DNA of 64,000 nt from Wenjunlia tyrosinilytica (GTDB taxonomy: Bacteria; Actinomycetota; Actinomycetes; Streptomycetales; Streptomycetaceae): NCBI RefSeq assembly GCF_014646055.1, contig NZ_BMMS01000008.1:185810-249809 (forward strand), written 5' to 3'. The position numbers were made by a program, and so were the translations under genes. Position 1 is the stretch's first letter, and each line of letters opens with the position of its first letter. Below the pieces are notes generated by a model. It did not search any database. It had not been told where the DNA came from and saw only the letters and a list, made by a program, of their open reading frames with translations. Below are positions 42,240 through 50,854 of the stretch, piece after piece.

Positions 42240-43931
42240 TCAGGCGTCCGGGTGGCCGGCGGGCAGACCGGCCTCGGCGGCACGCTTGCCTCCGCGGGTG
42301 GCGGCGGCCTCGGGTGCGGCCTCGGGTGCGGGTGCGGGTGCGGGTGCGGCCTTCTCCCCACTCCAGTCGGGTTCCCCGGTTCCGCCGGCCCGGTGGTGTC
42401 CGTGGTGGGTGCGCAGCGGCACCTCCTTGATGAACAGCATTCCGAGCAGCGCCAGCAGGGCGAACGGCGCGGCGTAGAGGAACACGTCGCCGATGCCGTG
42501 CCCGTAGGCGTCCTCGATCACACCGCGGATCGGGGCGGGCAGCTTGTTCAGGTCGGGGATGCCGTCACCCGAGCCGCCCGAGGGCAGCTCGATGTGCTTG
42601 GCGGCGAAGCCGTCCTCGGTGTAGTCGGTGACCTTGTTGGCCAGCACCGCGCCCAGCGCCGAGACTCCGACCGCGCCGCCCAGGGAGCGGAAGAACGCCA
42701 CGACGGAGCTGGCCGCGCCGAGCTCGTGGGGGGCCACCTGGTTCTGCACGGACAGCACCAGGTTCTGCATCGTCAGGCCGAGGCCGAGGCCCGCGGTGAA
42801 CATGTAGGCCGCCAGCACCCAGTAGCCGGTGTCGTGGCGCAGGGTGCCCATCATCCCGAAGCCCGCGGTCAGGAGCACTCCGCCGGTGACCAGGAAGACC
42901 TTCCAGCGGCCGGTGCGGGTGATGATCTGCCCCGAGACGGTGGAGGCGAGGAAGAGGCCGAGGATCATCGGCATCGTCATGACACCGGCCATCGTCGGGG
43001 ACTCGCCCCGGGACAGCTGGAAGTACTGGCTGAGGAAGATGGTGGAGCCGAACATCGCCACGCCGACCATGAGGCTGGCGAAGGTCGCCAGGGAGACGGT
43101 CCGGTTGCGGAACAGGTGCAGCGGAACGATCGGCTCGCTCGCCATGGACTCCACCAGGACGAAGAGCAGGCCGAGGGCGACGGCGCCACCGGTCATGGTC
43201 CAGGTCTGCCAGGAGATCCAGTCGTACCGGTCACCGGCGAACGACACCCAGAGCAGGAGCAGGGAGACAGCGGCGGTGATCAGCGTGGCACCGGCCCAGT
43301 CGACCTTGACCTTGCGCTTGACCACGGGGAGCTTGAGGGTCTTCTGCAGCACGATCAGCGCGATGACCGCGAACGGCACACCGACGTAGAAGCACCAGCG
43401 CCAGCCGAGCCAGGAGGTGTCCACGATGACGCCTCCGACGAGCGGGCCGCCGATGGTGCCCAGGGCGAAGACCGCGCCGAGGTAGCCGCTGTAGCGTCCC
43501 CGCTCCCGCGGCGAGATCATCGCCGCCATGATCACCTGTGCGAGGGCGGTGAGACCGCCGACGCCGACACCCTGGACGACACGGGCGCCGATCAGCATCG
43601 AGGTGTTGTCGGACAGCCCGGCGACCGCCGAGCCCAGCACATAGACGATCAGCGCTATTTGAACCAGCATCTTCTTGCTGGTCAGGTCGGCGAGCTTGCC
43701 CCACAGCGGGGTGGAGGCCGTCATCGACAGCAGCGTCGCCGTGACCACCCAGGTGTAGGCGGTCTGGTCTCCGTCGAGGTCGTGGATGATCGTGGGCAGC
43801 GCGTTGGAGACGACCGTGGACGACAGGATCGCCACGAACATGCCGAGCAGGAGCCCGGACAGCGCCTCCATGATCTGCCGGTGCGACATGGGCGCCGAGG
43901 CGCCGGTGCCGGCGGTTGTCGTTGAAGCCAT
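42240..43931 (-). CDS. DHA2-family (EmrB/QacA-type) multidrug efflux transporter
   Basis: 563 residues from the ATG at 43931, with GAAAGACGAG upstream; GTG 43943 is the other option. Fourteen hydrophobic helices are visible, with the MFS motif A (GKLADLTSKKMLVQI), the helix-1 signature (LSSTVVSNALPTI) and motif C (GPLVGGVIVDTSWLGWRW) expected of 14-TMS drug:proton antiporters. The C-terminus has a long charged/Ala tail (APAPAPAPEAAPEAA). It lies 34 bp downstream of a MarR repressor on the same strand, the standard repressor-pump arrangement, so it is probably induced by the drug it expels. Confidence 0.9.
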   Translation of the reverse strand: MASTTTAGTGASAPMSHRQIMEALSGLLLGMFVAILSSTVVSNALPTIIHDLDGDQTAYTWVVTATLLSMTASTPLWGKLADLTSKKMLVQIALIVYVLGSAVAGLSDNTSMLIGARVVQGVGVGGLTALAQVIMAAMISPRERGRYSGYLGAVFALGTIGGPLVGGVIVDTSWLGWRWCFYVGVPFAVIALIVLQKTLKLPVVKRKVKVDWAGATLITAAVSLLLLWVSFAGDRYDWISWQTWTMTGGAVALGLLFVLVESMASEPIVPLHLFRNRTVSLATFASLMVGVAMFGSTIFLSQYFQLSRGESPTMAGVMTMPMILGLFLASTVSGQIITRTGRWKVFLVTGGVLLTAGFGMMGTLRHDTGYWVLAAYMFTAGLGLGLTMQNLVLSVQNQVAPHELGAASSVVAFFRSLGGAVGVSALGAVLANKVTDYTEDGFAAKHIELPSGGSGDGIPDLNKLPAPIRGVIEDAYGHGIGDVFLYAAPFALLALLGMLFIKEVPLRTHHGHHRAGGTGEPDWSGEKAAPAPAPAPEAAPEAAATRGGKRAAEAGLPAGHPDA

Positions 43932-43965
43932 CTCGTCTTTCACAGTCCTCGGTCGGTGTCCTCGG

Positions 43966-44394
43966 TCAGGAACGTTCGAAGCTTTTGCGCAGCCGCCCGA
44001 GCAGGGTGGTCAGCGCGGCGACGTCGTCGTCGCTCCAGTCCTTCAGGTGGGCGGCCAGTGCCGCGGCGCACATGTCCTGCGCCCCTTCGAGGGCCTGCTT
44101 GCCCTCGGGGGTGATGCGCAGGATGCGCGAGCGGCCGTCCCCGGGGTCGGGGAGCCGGTCGATCCAGCCGCGGACGCAGAGGTGGGCCACATGGCGGCTG
44201 GTGACCGAGATGTCGATCCCGAGCCGCTCGGCCAGGTGGCTCATGCGCATGTCGCCCGTGTGGTGCAGCAACGCCAGGACGCCGATGGCGGCGGGCGGGC
44301 AGTCGGGCGGCAGGACGCGGGTGATCCCACGCCTGACGACGCTGAAGGCGCTCAGCTGCATGACCAGATCTGCGCAGTGCTGCTGGGTGGCCAT
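43966..44394 (-). CDS. MarR-family repressor of the efflux operon
   Basis: 142 residues from the ATG at 44394, with GAAGGAGGCAGGC upstream. The winged helix spans ~45-110 (MRMSHLAERLGIDISVTSRHV, RLPDPGDGRSRILRITPEG with the DxR wing). It is the first gene of the pump operon. Its promoter region holds two 13-bp palindromes TTGC-N5-GCAA (44414-44426 and 44442-44454), which are the likely operators, so it should repress itself and the pump. Confidence 0.9.
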   Translation of the reverse strand: MATQQHCADLVMQLSAFSVVRRGITRVLPPDCPPAAIGVLALLHHTGDMRMSHLAERLGIDISVTSRHVAHLCVRGWIDRLPDPGDGRSRILRITPEGKQALEGAQDMCAAALAAHLKDWSDDDVAALTTLLGRLRKSFERS

Positions 44395-44413
44395 GCCTGC
44401 CTCCTTCCATTGA

Positions 44414-44454
44414 TTGCCTGAAGCAACCATGGCATAGTTGGTTGCCGCAGGCAA
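44414..44454. promoter_or_regulatory. double MarR operator: two TTGC-N5-GCAA palindromes
   Basis: TTGCCTGAAGCAA (44414-44426) and TTGCCGCAGGCAA (44442-44454) lie 28 bp centre to centre and themselves form a larger inverted repeat (TTGCCTGNNGCAACC with GGTTGCNNCAGGCAA). They sit 20-60 bp upstream of the MarR start, where an operator overlapping the promoter is expected. Confidence 0.75.
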
Positions 44455-44490
44455 ATTAATTGGAGGGTGGGAAGGGTAAAGAAAGCCAAA

Positions 44491-44667
44491 AGCCTCCGCT
44501 GGTCCCATGGAGGGGGACTGGCGGAGGCTGGGCGCTGGAGGCGCTGGAGGCGCTGGAGGCGCTGGAGGCGCTGGGACGCGGCATGCGGGGCGGGGGACGG
44601 GGGCCCGCGGGGGCGTGGGGCGGCCCGGGCAGTGGAGCTCGGGCAGTGGAGCCCGGGCAGTGGAGCC
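44491..44667. repeat. hairpin plus two tandem-repeat arrays after the aldo/keto reductase
   Basis: AGCCTCCGCTGGTCC (44491-44505) pairs with GGACTGGCGGAGGCT (44515-44529) with two mismatches, a probable terminator for the minus-strand reductase. Next to it GGCGCTGGA is repeated five times (44531-44575) and a 14-bp unit CGGGCAGTGGAGCC three times (44626-44667). The 320-bp gap between the MarR and reductase genes holds nothing else. Confidence 0.6.
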
Positions 44668-44714
44668 CGGTGGAGGGGCGCGGGTGTCCGGCGGCTTCGG
44701 AGCCCACGGACGGC

Positions 44715-45650
44715 TTACTGCGAGGCCGCCTCCAAACGGCGCAGGTCTTCCTTGGCCAGCTCCAGATCCACCGATGCCAGCAGGGGCGGGAGCTGGTCCG
44801 CGGTCCTCGCGCTGGCGATGGGGGCGGCAACGGTTGGCTGCGACCTGAGCCATGCCAGTGCCACCGTCCCGACCGCGACGCCGTGTTCGGCGGCGACCTC
44901 GTCAAGGGCGGCCAGGACCCGTCGGCCGCGATCGGAGTCCAGGTACTTGGCCGCTCCGCCCGCCCGCGCGCTGTCCACGTCGGTGTCCGTGCGGTACTTG
45001 CCGGTCAGGAAGCCCGACGCCAGGCCGTAGTAGGGGGCCGCCGACAGACCGTTGGCCGCCGCCACGTCCCGCAGACCGCGCTCGTACTCCTCGCGGAACA
45101 CCAGGTTGTAGTGCGGCTGGACGGCGACGTACCTGGCCAGGCCCTCGCGCTCGGACACGGCCAGCGACTCGGACAACCGGGCGCCGGTGAAGTTCGAGGC
45201 GCCGATGCAGCGGACCTTGCCCTCGGTCACGAGGTCGTTGAACGCCCGAAGGGTCTCCTCGACGGGTGTGCCCGGGTCGTCGTAGTGCGCGTAGTAAAGG
45301 TCGATGTGGTCGACCCCGAGCCGCCTGAGCGAGCCCTCCACGCCCTTCTTGATCGTCGCCGGAGCCAGGCCCCTCAGCTTCGGATGCCCCCCGACCTTCG
45401 TCGCCACCACGATGTCGTCCCGGTTGCCCCGGGCGGCCAGCCACCGGCCGATGATCTCCTCGGACTCGCCGCCGGAGTTGCCCGGAGCCCAGGCCGAGTA
45501 GGCGTCGGCCGTGTCGACGAAATTGCCGCCCGCGGCCGCGTACGCGTCGAGGATGGCGAACGACTGCGCCTCGTCGGCGGTCCACCCGAAGACATTGCCG
45601 CCGAGGGAGAGAGGGAAGACTTCGAGATCCGATGTGCCGATACGGTTCAT
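44715..45650 (-). CDS. aldo/keto reductase
   Basis: 311 residues from the ATG at 45650, with GGAAGG upstream. (alpha/beta)8-barrel signatures are FVDTADAYSAWAPGNSG with the catalytic Asp-Tyr, DIVVATKVGGHPKLRG with the catalytic Lys, IDLYYAHYDDPGTP where the usual active-site His is seen as YAHYDD, and SAPYYGLASGFLTGKY for cofactor binding. It would reduce carbonyls with NADPH in the cytoplasm. It is monocistronic, convergent with nothing and divergent from the small membrane gene at 45720. Confidence 0.9.
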   Translation of the reverse strand: MNRIGTSDLEVFPLSLGGNVFGWTADEAQSFAILDAYAAAGGNFVDTADAYSAWAPGNSGGESEEIIGRWLAARGNRDDIVVATKVGGHPKLRGLAPATIKKGVEGSLRRLGVDHIDLYYAHYDDPGTPVEETLRAFNDLVTEGKVRCIGASNFTGARLSESLAVSEREGLARYVAVQPHYNLVFREEYERGLRDVAAANGLSAAPYYGLASGFLTGKYRTDTDVDSARAGGAAKYLDSDRGRRVLAALDEVAAEHGVAVGTVALAWLRSQPTVAAPIASARTADQLPPLLASVDLELAKEDLRRLEAASQ

Positions 45651-45719
45651 GAAGCCTTCCAACACCTCTGAGGAACTCGATGTTCCACTGACCGCGCTGG
45701 TTCGTTAGAGTCCCATCCC

Positions 45720-45899
45720 ATGGCTGACAACGACTACGACCCCGCCGGCAGCACTCAGATGTTCCGGGCGTTCGTCGATGAAGGGGCCACGAGCCCGGAG
45801 CCCAGCACCGCGTCCGGCGGCCGTACCGGCGTGATCGTCGGTGTGGCGATCGCTGTCGTCGTGGTGCTCGCGGCCGTGGTCTGGCTGGCGCTCAAGTAA
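45720..45899 (+). CDS. 59-aa single-span membrane protein
   Basis: A short frame starting MADNDYDPAGSTQMFRAFVD, with a hydrophilic N-terminus and one C-terminal helix (VIVGVAIAVVVVLAAVVWL) ending in LALK and TAA. The composition and topology are those of conserved streptomycete small membrane proteins. It is divergent from the aldo/keto reductase with 69 bp between the starts. The function is unknown. Confidence 0.65.
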   Translation: MADNDYDPAGSTQMFRAFVDEGATSPEPSTASGGRTGVIVGVAIAVVVVLAAVVWLALK

Positions 45900-45968
45900 T
45901 CCCTCCGGGCTTCCCCGCCCGGATCGCCCCCAGGCGACTCGCCTTCGGCCGACTCGCGTCCAGTCGGC

Positions 45969-46420
45969 CTACTTCCAGGCCACGGAGACGTCCTGGGTCT
46001 CTATGCGCATGCCCAGCGGCACGCGCCAGGCGTCGACGCAGACCTTCCATGTCTCCTCCTTCTCCGCGCCGGGACGCATCGGCACGGGGAGGTCCTCGCT
46101 GCTCTCGATCGTGGCCCAGTCGATCCCGAGCGGGCCGATGATGTGCGTGCCGAAGGTGACCGTGCCCGAGCACGCCGGCCTGCCTCCGGTTTTGGTGAAG
46201 GTGACGGTGACGTTCTGGCACCAGCGCTGAGAGGTACGGGCCCCGTCGGCCCTCCCGCACGTGGCGGGCCGGCGCCGACCGCCACATGGTCATGGCCCGT
46301 TCCGCCGCCGCACCCGGCCAGCAGAGCCACCGCGGCGGCGGTCGCCGTCATCGCGAGCAGGGGACCATGTGCAGGACGTGGCACGGCGAACGCCACCTTC
46401 CCGAGGAGACGGCGGAACAC
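45969..46420 (-). pseudogene. frameshifted lipoprotein gene
   Basis: One frame (from a GTG at 46420) gives a clean lipoprotein signal, AAAVALLAGCGGG. The natural C-terminal half is in another frame: TSQRWCQNVTVTFTKTGG, SGTVTFGTHIIGPLGID and TWKVCVDAWRVPLGMR, ending in a TAG at 45969-45971. Between about 46215 and 46265 a single-base change must join them, since the downstream frame has a TGA just before. This is either a true mutation or a sequencing error. The intact form would be an external ~145-residue lipoprotein of unknown role. Confidence 0.6.
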
Positions 46421-46478
46421 GTCAGTTTACTGACGAACCGTCAGTTGGGAAGGTGGCGTCCGACGACGTTCCAACGTC

Positions 46479-47333
46479 CTACGCCTCGGCGATGAGGCCT
46501 TCGCGCAGCTGGGCCAGAGTCCGCGTCAGCAACCGGGAGACATGCATCTGCGAGATGCCGACCTCCTCGCCGATCTGCGACTGCGTCATATTGCTGAAGA
46601 AGCGCAGCATGATGATGCGCCGCTCGCGGGCGGGCAGCTGGGCCAGCAGCGGCTTGAGCGACTCGCGGTACTCCACGCCCTCCAGCGCCGAGTCCTCGTA
46701 ACCGAGGCGGTCCGCCAGCGAGCCCTCTCCGTCCTCCTCCGGGGGAGGGGAGTCCAGCGAGCTGGCGGTGTAGGCGTTGCCCACCGCGAGCCCGTCGACC
46801 ACGTCCTCCTCCGACACTCCGAGGCAGGCGGCCAGCTCACTCACCGTCGGCGAACGGTCCAGCTGCTGTGACAGGTCGTCACTGGCCCGGGTCAGCGCGA
46901 GCCGCAGCTCCTGGAGCCTGCGCGGCACCCGCACCGACCAGCTGGTGTCCCGGAAGAAGCGCTTGATCTCACCGACGACGGTGGGCATCGCGAACGTCGG
47001 GAACTCCACACCGCGGCCCGCGTCGAACCGGTCGATCGCTTTGATCAAGCCGATCGTGCCGACCTGGACGATGTCCTCCATCGGCTCGTTGCGGCTGCGG
47101 AAGCGGGCCGCCGCGTATCGCACGAGAGGCAGATTGAGCTCAATGAGCGTGTCGCGTACGTATGTGCGCTCTGGGCAGTCCTCCGTGAGGTCGGCGAGCC
47201 GCAGGAAGAGGGAGCGGGACAATGTGCGGGTGTCGATGGCGTCGATGTCGTACACCGGTGCGCTCTGCGCGGGGTGCGCGGTCGGCGCGGGCCGGCTGGC
47301 GGGAACCATCGGGCTGCCCAGTTTCACGGACAT
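46479..47333 (-). CDS. SigB/SigF-family RNA polymerase sigma factor (SigN/SigF-type paralogue 1)
   Basis: 284 residues. Regions 2 ([36 protein letters not shown]), 3 ([19 protein letters not shown]) and 4 ([36 protein letters not shown]) are complete. This is the group 3 type that in streptomycetes acts in sporulation and stress. It is paired with a paralogue at 47507 on the same strand, 173 bp upstream. The gene order with tadA and upp recalls the sigN-sigF locus of Streptomyces coelicolor. I leave the symbol open because assigning which is which needs alignment. Confidence 0.9.
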   Translation of the reverse strand: MSVKLGSPMVPASRPAPTAHPAQSAPVYDIDAIDTRTLSRSLFLRLADLTEDCPERTYVRDTLIELNLPLVRYAAARFRSRNEPMEDIVQVGTIGLIKAIDRFDAGRGVEFPTFAMPTVVGEIKRFFRDTSWSVRVPRRLQELRLALTRASDDLSQQLDRSPTVSELAACLGVSEEDVVDGLAVGNAYTASSLDSPPPEEDGEGSLADRLGYEDSALEGVEYRESLKPLLAQLPARERRIIMLRFFSNMTQSQIGEEVGISQMHVSRLLTRTLAQLREGLIAEA

Positions 47334-47506
47334 GCCACCCCCTTTGTGAGGTCGCTTTGTCGATCACGGTTGTTGCGATCGAGCTGCCTCAACCTGAATA
47401 CCGGAGCCTGACCCCCGTCAAACGCGCTTCCAGCCGAATGTCATAAGTCGGCAACACTGTGTAACGCCATATCGACAATTCTGGAGGTGCGGTTCACTCC
47501 GCTCAG

Positions 47507-48604
47507 CTACGGTTCGATGGGATTTGCGGAGCGCAAACGCGCAAAGCTGCGTGAAAGCAGGCGCGAGACATGCATCTGTGAGACCCCGAGCTCCGCGCTG
47601 ATCTGTGACTGCGTCAGGTTTCCGAAGTAGCGCAGCAGCAGGATCCGGCGCTCCCGCTCGGGCAGTTGTACGAGCAGGTGCCGGACGAGGTCGCGGTGTT
47701 CCACACCGGTGAGCGCCGGGTCCTCATAGCCGAGCCTGTCCAGCAGGGCTTGGGAGCCCTCGCCCTCCTGCGCCGCCTCCAGCGAGGTCGCGTGGTACGC
47801 CCTCCCGGCCTCGAGGCAGGACAGGACCTCGTCCTCCCCGATCTTCAGTCGGGTGGCGATCTCGGCTGTCGTGGGTGACCGGCCGTGAGCGACGGTCAGA
47901 TCCTCGATCGCGCCGCTCACCTGCACCCAGAGCTCATGGAGGCGGCGCGGTACGTGCACCGTGCGCACGTTGTCCCTGAAGTAACGTTTGATCTCGCCCA
48001 CGACCGTCGGCATGGCGAAGGTGGGGAACTGGACCCCCCGGGTCGGGTCGAAGCGGTCGATGGCGTTGATCAGCCCGATCGTGCCGACCTGGACGACGTC
48101 CTCCATCGGCTCGTTGCGGCTGCGGAAGCGGGAGGCGGCATAGCGCACGAGCGGCAGGTTGACCTCGATGAGCGCGTCGCGCACCCGTGAGTGCTCGGGG
48201 CTGCCCGGCTCGAGATCGGCCAACTGCTCGAACAGCACGCGGGTGAGGGCGCGCGCGTCCACGGTGCTCGCCTTGGGCGTGCGTCGGCTTCCCTCCCCGG
48301 CTCCGGCGGGTGCGGCGGGCTCGGTCGATTCCGTGGGCTCGGAGGGGGCGGAGGGATCGCTGGACTCGGCGGCGTCGCTGGGGTCGGCGGTGTCACTGGG
48401 GTTGGTCGCCGCGGTGGACCGGGTCGATTGGGCGGACTGGGTCGATTGGGCGGACTGGGTCGACTGGGCGGACTGGGTCGACTGGGCGGGCTGGGCCGAT
48501 GGGGTGGGCTGGGCCGACTGGGCGGACTGGGTCGACTGGGGGGACTCGGGGTCGGCCTCGACCTCGGAAGGCTCGGTTGGTGCAGTGCTGGCCGAAACGG
48601 ACAT
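47507..48604 (-). CDS. SigB/SigF-family sigma factor with long repeat N-terminus (paralogue 2)
   Basis: 365 residues from the ATG at 48604 (MSVSAST), preceded by the same GGGGTGGC ribosome site as the paralogue at 46479. The last ~250 residues are regions 2-4 ([55 protein letters not shown]). The first ~100 are low complexity, with a hexamer of the type QSTQSA repeated about nine times, then Asp/Ser/Pro/Glu. Such a tail is absent from most family members. It may be a spacer or arise from slippage. The two tandem paralogues are probably expressed from their own promoters. Confidence 0.85.
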   Translation of the reverse strand: MSVSASTAPTEPSEVEADPESPQSTQSAQSAQPTPSAQPAQSTQSAQSTQSAQSTQSAQSTRSTAATNPSDTADPSDAAESSDPSAPSEPTESTEPAAPAGAGEGSRRTPKASTVDARALTRVLFEQLADLEPGSPEHSRVRDALIEVNLPLVRYAASRFRSRNEPMEDVVQVGTIGLINAIDRFDPTRGVQFPTFAMPTVVGEIKRYFRDNVRTVHVPRRLHELWVQVSGAIEDLTVAHGRSPTTAEIATRLKIGEDEVLSCLEAGRAYHATSLEAAQEGEGSQALLDRLGYEDPALTGVEHRDLVRHLLVQLPERERRILLLRYFGNLTQSQISAELGVSQMHVSRLLSRSFARLRSANPIEP

Positions 48605-48839
48605 GCCACCCCTCGTCGGACGGACCACGCCAGAATATGCAGACGTAACAGGCAAAACCGGTCATAGCATCACAAGACATGTGCACTGTGCGCAAGCACC
48701 GTATAGCGCCGTGTTGTTGGCGATTCGTCGGCGAACGGGGGAGGTGTGGCGATCGGGGAGTGATCGGCGGGTGATCGGCGGGTGGTCGGCGAGCGATCCG
48801 GGGGCGATCCTGAGCGGTCGGCAAACGGCGGAAAGCACC

Positions 48840-48868
48840 GTGGCCCCCGTCCGAGGGACGGGGGCCAC
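48840..48868 (-). terminator. terminator of the Dabb gene
   Basis: GTGGCCCCCGTCC (48840-48852) pairs perfectly with GGACGGGGGCCAC (48856-48868) around 3 nt, 35 bases past the stop at 48904. The rest of 48605-48903 holds a tandem GTGATCGGCGG-type repeat (~48752-48810) and the upstream region of the sigma gene. Confidence 0.85.
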
Positions 48869-48903
48869 GGTCTTGTCCGGAGTGGCGCTGGGGTGGCGCG
48901 GGG

Positions 48904-49197
48904 TCAGACCTCGAAGTCGGCGATCACCCAGGTGGCGAATTCCCGCCACACGGCGACGGCGGCCTGGTGGGCGGGGTGAACCGCGTACGTCTTGAGGGCG
49001 TCGAGGTCGTCGACGGCCGAGTTGATCCCGAAGTCGTAGGCGTTGGGGCGGTCGCTGATGTTCCAGTCGCACTCCCATTCCCGCAGCTCGGGAATGAGGC
49101 CGCCCAGCTCGCGGAACGCCTTCACCCCGTCGAGCACGCGCTGCTCGTCACGGCTGACGCCGTCGTTGAGCTTGAACAGGACCAGATGCCGGATCAC
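48904..49197 (-). CDS. Dabb-domain (stress-responsive A/B barrel) protein
   Basis: 97 residues: MIRHLVLFKLNDGVSRDEQ at the N-terminus and NAYDFGINSAVDDLDALKTY in the middle, the exact layout of the dimeric alpha/beta barrel family. Members bind small hydrophobic ligands or act as stress proteins; no catalytic residue is obvious. It is monocistronic on the minus strand, with its own terminator. Confidence 0.85.
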   Translation of the reverse strand: MIRHLVLFKLNDGVSRDEQRVLDGVKAFRELGGLIPELREWECDWNISDRPNAYDFGINSAVDDLDALKTYAVHPAHQAAVAVWREFATWVIADFEV

Positions 49198-49268
49198 GGG
49201 GGGCTCCTCACAGTCGTAACGTCGCGCCCGGCAACGTTACGCCGGGGCGGCGCCACGCAGGTGCCGGC

Positions 49269-49433
49269 TCACTTGATGACTTCGTGCATGAAGTCGCCTA
49301 TGCCGCGCGCGGCCTCGGCTATGCCTTCGAAACCCACCTGCACAAGATCGGCGGCCCGGGCAGGCTCGGTGATGATCGTGTACAGCACGAAGACGATCAA
49401 GATGTACATGGTGATCTTCTTCGCCTGTGCCAT
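49269..49433 (-). CDS. 54-aa conserved-looking small membrane protein
   Basis: From the ATG at 49433, with GGAGGCAGGG upstream, the frame reads MAQAKKITMYILIVFVLYT, one membrane helix, then an amphipathic tail (QVGFEGIAEAARGIGDFMH). The strong ribosome site and typical topology support a real gene. The function is unknown. Confidence 0.65.
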   Translation of the reverse strand: MAQAKKITMYILIVFVLYTIITEPARAADLVQVGFEGIAEAARGIGDFMHEVIK

Positions 49434-49565
49434 CCCTGCCTCCCCAAGGCTCGCTCCCCAGCGCGGTCGGGTGAGTCTATCCACCACTTGGCCCAATAGT
49501 GATGACGGCTGCTGCCCCCGAGCCGTTCCCGAAGCCCGAGGGGAGCTCCCCGCAAGCCCCACAAC

Positions 49566-49599
49566 GACGCAGGAGATTGCCCCTGGCCCGCTTTCGAGG
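49566..49599 (-). repeat. degenerate tRNA-Ser 3' fragment
   Basis: On the minus strand CCTCGAAAGCGGGCC followed by GGGGCAATCTCCT parallels CCTCGAAAGCGTGTG and GGGGCAACTCCTC of tRNA-Ser(CGA), starting again at the anticodon loop. The TpsiC arm and acceptor are no longer recognisable. It is read as the far attachment site of the remnant. Confidence 0.45.
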
Positions 49600-49671
49600 T
49601 CTACGAACGGGCGTTCGGGGCGGGTTGGCGTCCGTTTGCTCGCCTGACTTGTGCGGCTTTGAACGGTCTTG

Positions 49672-49951
49672 TCAGGCTTCGAAGCCTCGGCTCCGTAGCT
49701 CGGCGAGCGCGCGAGCACGGGCCTCCACCACTGCCATGCGTGCTTGCCGCTCCCCTTCGTGGACGTGGGCCGCCTGGCGAGCAGGAGTCCGGTGTCCTCG
49801 GACGCGGGCAGAGCCATCCAACCGCCGAGCGCCAAGAGGAGGGCTGTCGTTGCTCCGCCCGTACGAGCCGTCGCGGCTTCTGGACGAAGTCGGCCCCTGC
49901 GCGGATGTCCTTCCGCAGCACGTCGGAGATCTGCTCGTATTTCTCGGCCGT
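49672..49951 (-). pseudogene. deletion remnants of a GntR regulator and a glycosyltransferase
   Basis: On the minus strand the GntR part reads KYEQISDVLRKDIRAG and jumps directly to DFVQKPRRLVRA, deleting the core of the winged helix; its start codon is ACG where the intact gene has ATG. The glycosyltransferase part keeps ALGGWMALPASEDTGLLLA and then jumps to HVHEGERQARMAVVEARAR before a stop. Both match the intact genes at 62618-63406 and 61857-62624. Frames differ between pieces, so nothing is translated as a functional protein. Confidence 0.75.
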
Positions 49952-50031
49952 CTGGTGCTCACCGTCTTTGATCGTCGGGCGAGCCCAGCACAGGTTCTCA
50001 ACTGAGACCGGAACTGAGACCAAGGACCACG

Positions 50032-50061
50032 AAGGGCGGCACCCGATCGGGTGCCGCCCTT
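50032..50061 (-). terminator. perfect 30-bp palindrome, terminator of tRNA-Ser(CGA)
   Basis: AAGGGCGGCACCCGA is followed directly by its exact complement TCGGGTGCCGCCCTT. It lies 18 bases past the tRNA 3' end on the minus strand. Confidence 0.8.
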
Positions 50062-50078
50062 CGATTCGCACTTCGCAG

Positions 50079-50165
50079 CGGTAGCGGTGGGATTTGAACC
50101 CACGGAGGAGTTGCCCCCTCACACGCTTTCGAGGCGTGCTCCTTAGGCCGCTCGGACACGCTACC
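50079..50165 (-). tRNA. tRNA-Ser (CGA anticodon)
   Basis: A complete 87-nt class II tRNA on the minus strand. The acceptor strands are GGTAGCG and CGCTACC with discriminator G, the anticodon loop is CTCGAAA (CGA), the long variable arm contains GAGGGGGCAACTC, and the TpsiC loop is in GGTTCAAATCC. Confidence 0.95.
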
Positions 50166-50196
50166 GAGAGGAAGCTTAGCGGACGTGCAGGTGTGG

Positions 50197-50721
50197 TCAG
50201 AAATCCTTACCGGCGCCGGGTGCCTTCACCGGTGCGGGGTCGGCCCGGTGGCCGTCGAAGAACGAGGTCAGGACCGCTCCGCACTCCTCGGCCAGTACGC
50301 CGGGGACGACCTCCGGGCGGTGGTTGAGGCGGCGGTCCCTGATCACGTCCCACAAGGAACCGGCCGCTCCGGCCTTGTCGTCGACGGCGCCGTAGACGAC
50401 CCGGTCCACCCGGGAGAGCACGATGGCGCCGGCGCACATCGTGCAGGGCTCGAGGGTCACCACGAGGGTGCAGCCGGTCAGCCGCCATTCGCAGACCGCC
50501 TCGGCCGCCTCGCGGATAGCGACCATCTCGGCGTGCGCGGTCGGGTCGCCCACGGCCTCGCGCTCGTTGTGGCCGCGGCCGATGACCGAACCGTCCGGGC
50601 CCAGCACCACGCAGCCCACCGGCACATCACCGGTGGGCGGGGCCAGGGCGGCTTCGGCCAGGGCCAGCCGCATGGGGGTGGTCCAGCGGTCACGGACTGG
50701 GTCGGGGCGGTGCCGTCGCAT
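50197..50721 (-). CDS. tadA: tRNA-adenosine (A34) deaminase
   Basis: 174 residues from the ATG at 50721; an internal ATG 16 codons later is possible. The zinc deaminase motifs are present: THAEMVAIREAAE-type HAE with the catalytic Glu (seen as TAHAEMVAIR) and EPCTMCAGAIVLSRV with the zinc Cys pair PCxxC. It converts A34 to inosine in the anticodon of tRNA-Arg(ACG), a substrate gene present in this window at 25376. It follows tRNA-Ser(CGA) and precedes the tadA-associated gene, the standard streptomycete arrangement. Confidence 0.95.
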   Translation of the reverse strand: MRRHRPDPVRDRWTTPMRLALAEAALAPPTGDVPVGCVVLGPDGSVIGRGHNEREAVGDPTAHAEMVAIREAAEAVCEWRLTGCTLVVTLEPCTMCAGAIVLSRVDRVVYGAVDDKAGAAGSLWDVIRDRRLNHRPEVVPGVLAEECGAVLTSFFDGHRADPAPVKAPGAGKDF

Positions 50722-50854
50722 GGCACCAGTGTCCGCCACATGCCGGGCGTCCACGCGGGTGGCCGCACCGGCGCCGGGGCGGCACTGGCCGACGGGCCGC
50801 GTAGCCACGGCCCGGCGCCGAACCGTTACGGCGCGACCGCCCCGGATCCGTCCG

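Larger units (their letters stand above)
49566..50078. mobile_element. decayed element remnant in tRNA-Ser(CGA)
   Basis: It lies between the intact tRNA-Ser(CGA) (50079-50165, minus) and a degenerate 3' tRNA-Ser fragment at 49566-49599. It contains shrunken pieces of a GntR regulator and a glycosyltransferase in the same order and orientation as the intact pair at 61857-63406. Total length is 0.5 kb, so only traces of the original element remain. Confidence 0.65.

Noticed and set aside
42018..43925. 635-codon frame antisense to the DHA2 transporter
   Set aside because: Hydrophilic, Asp/Gln/His-rich mirror of a clear 14-helix transporter.
48415..48545. possible CRISPR-like array from regularly spaced repeats
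   Set aside because: The repeats are in-frame codons of the sigma-factor N-terminus, contiguous and without variable spacers.
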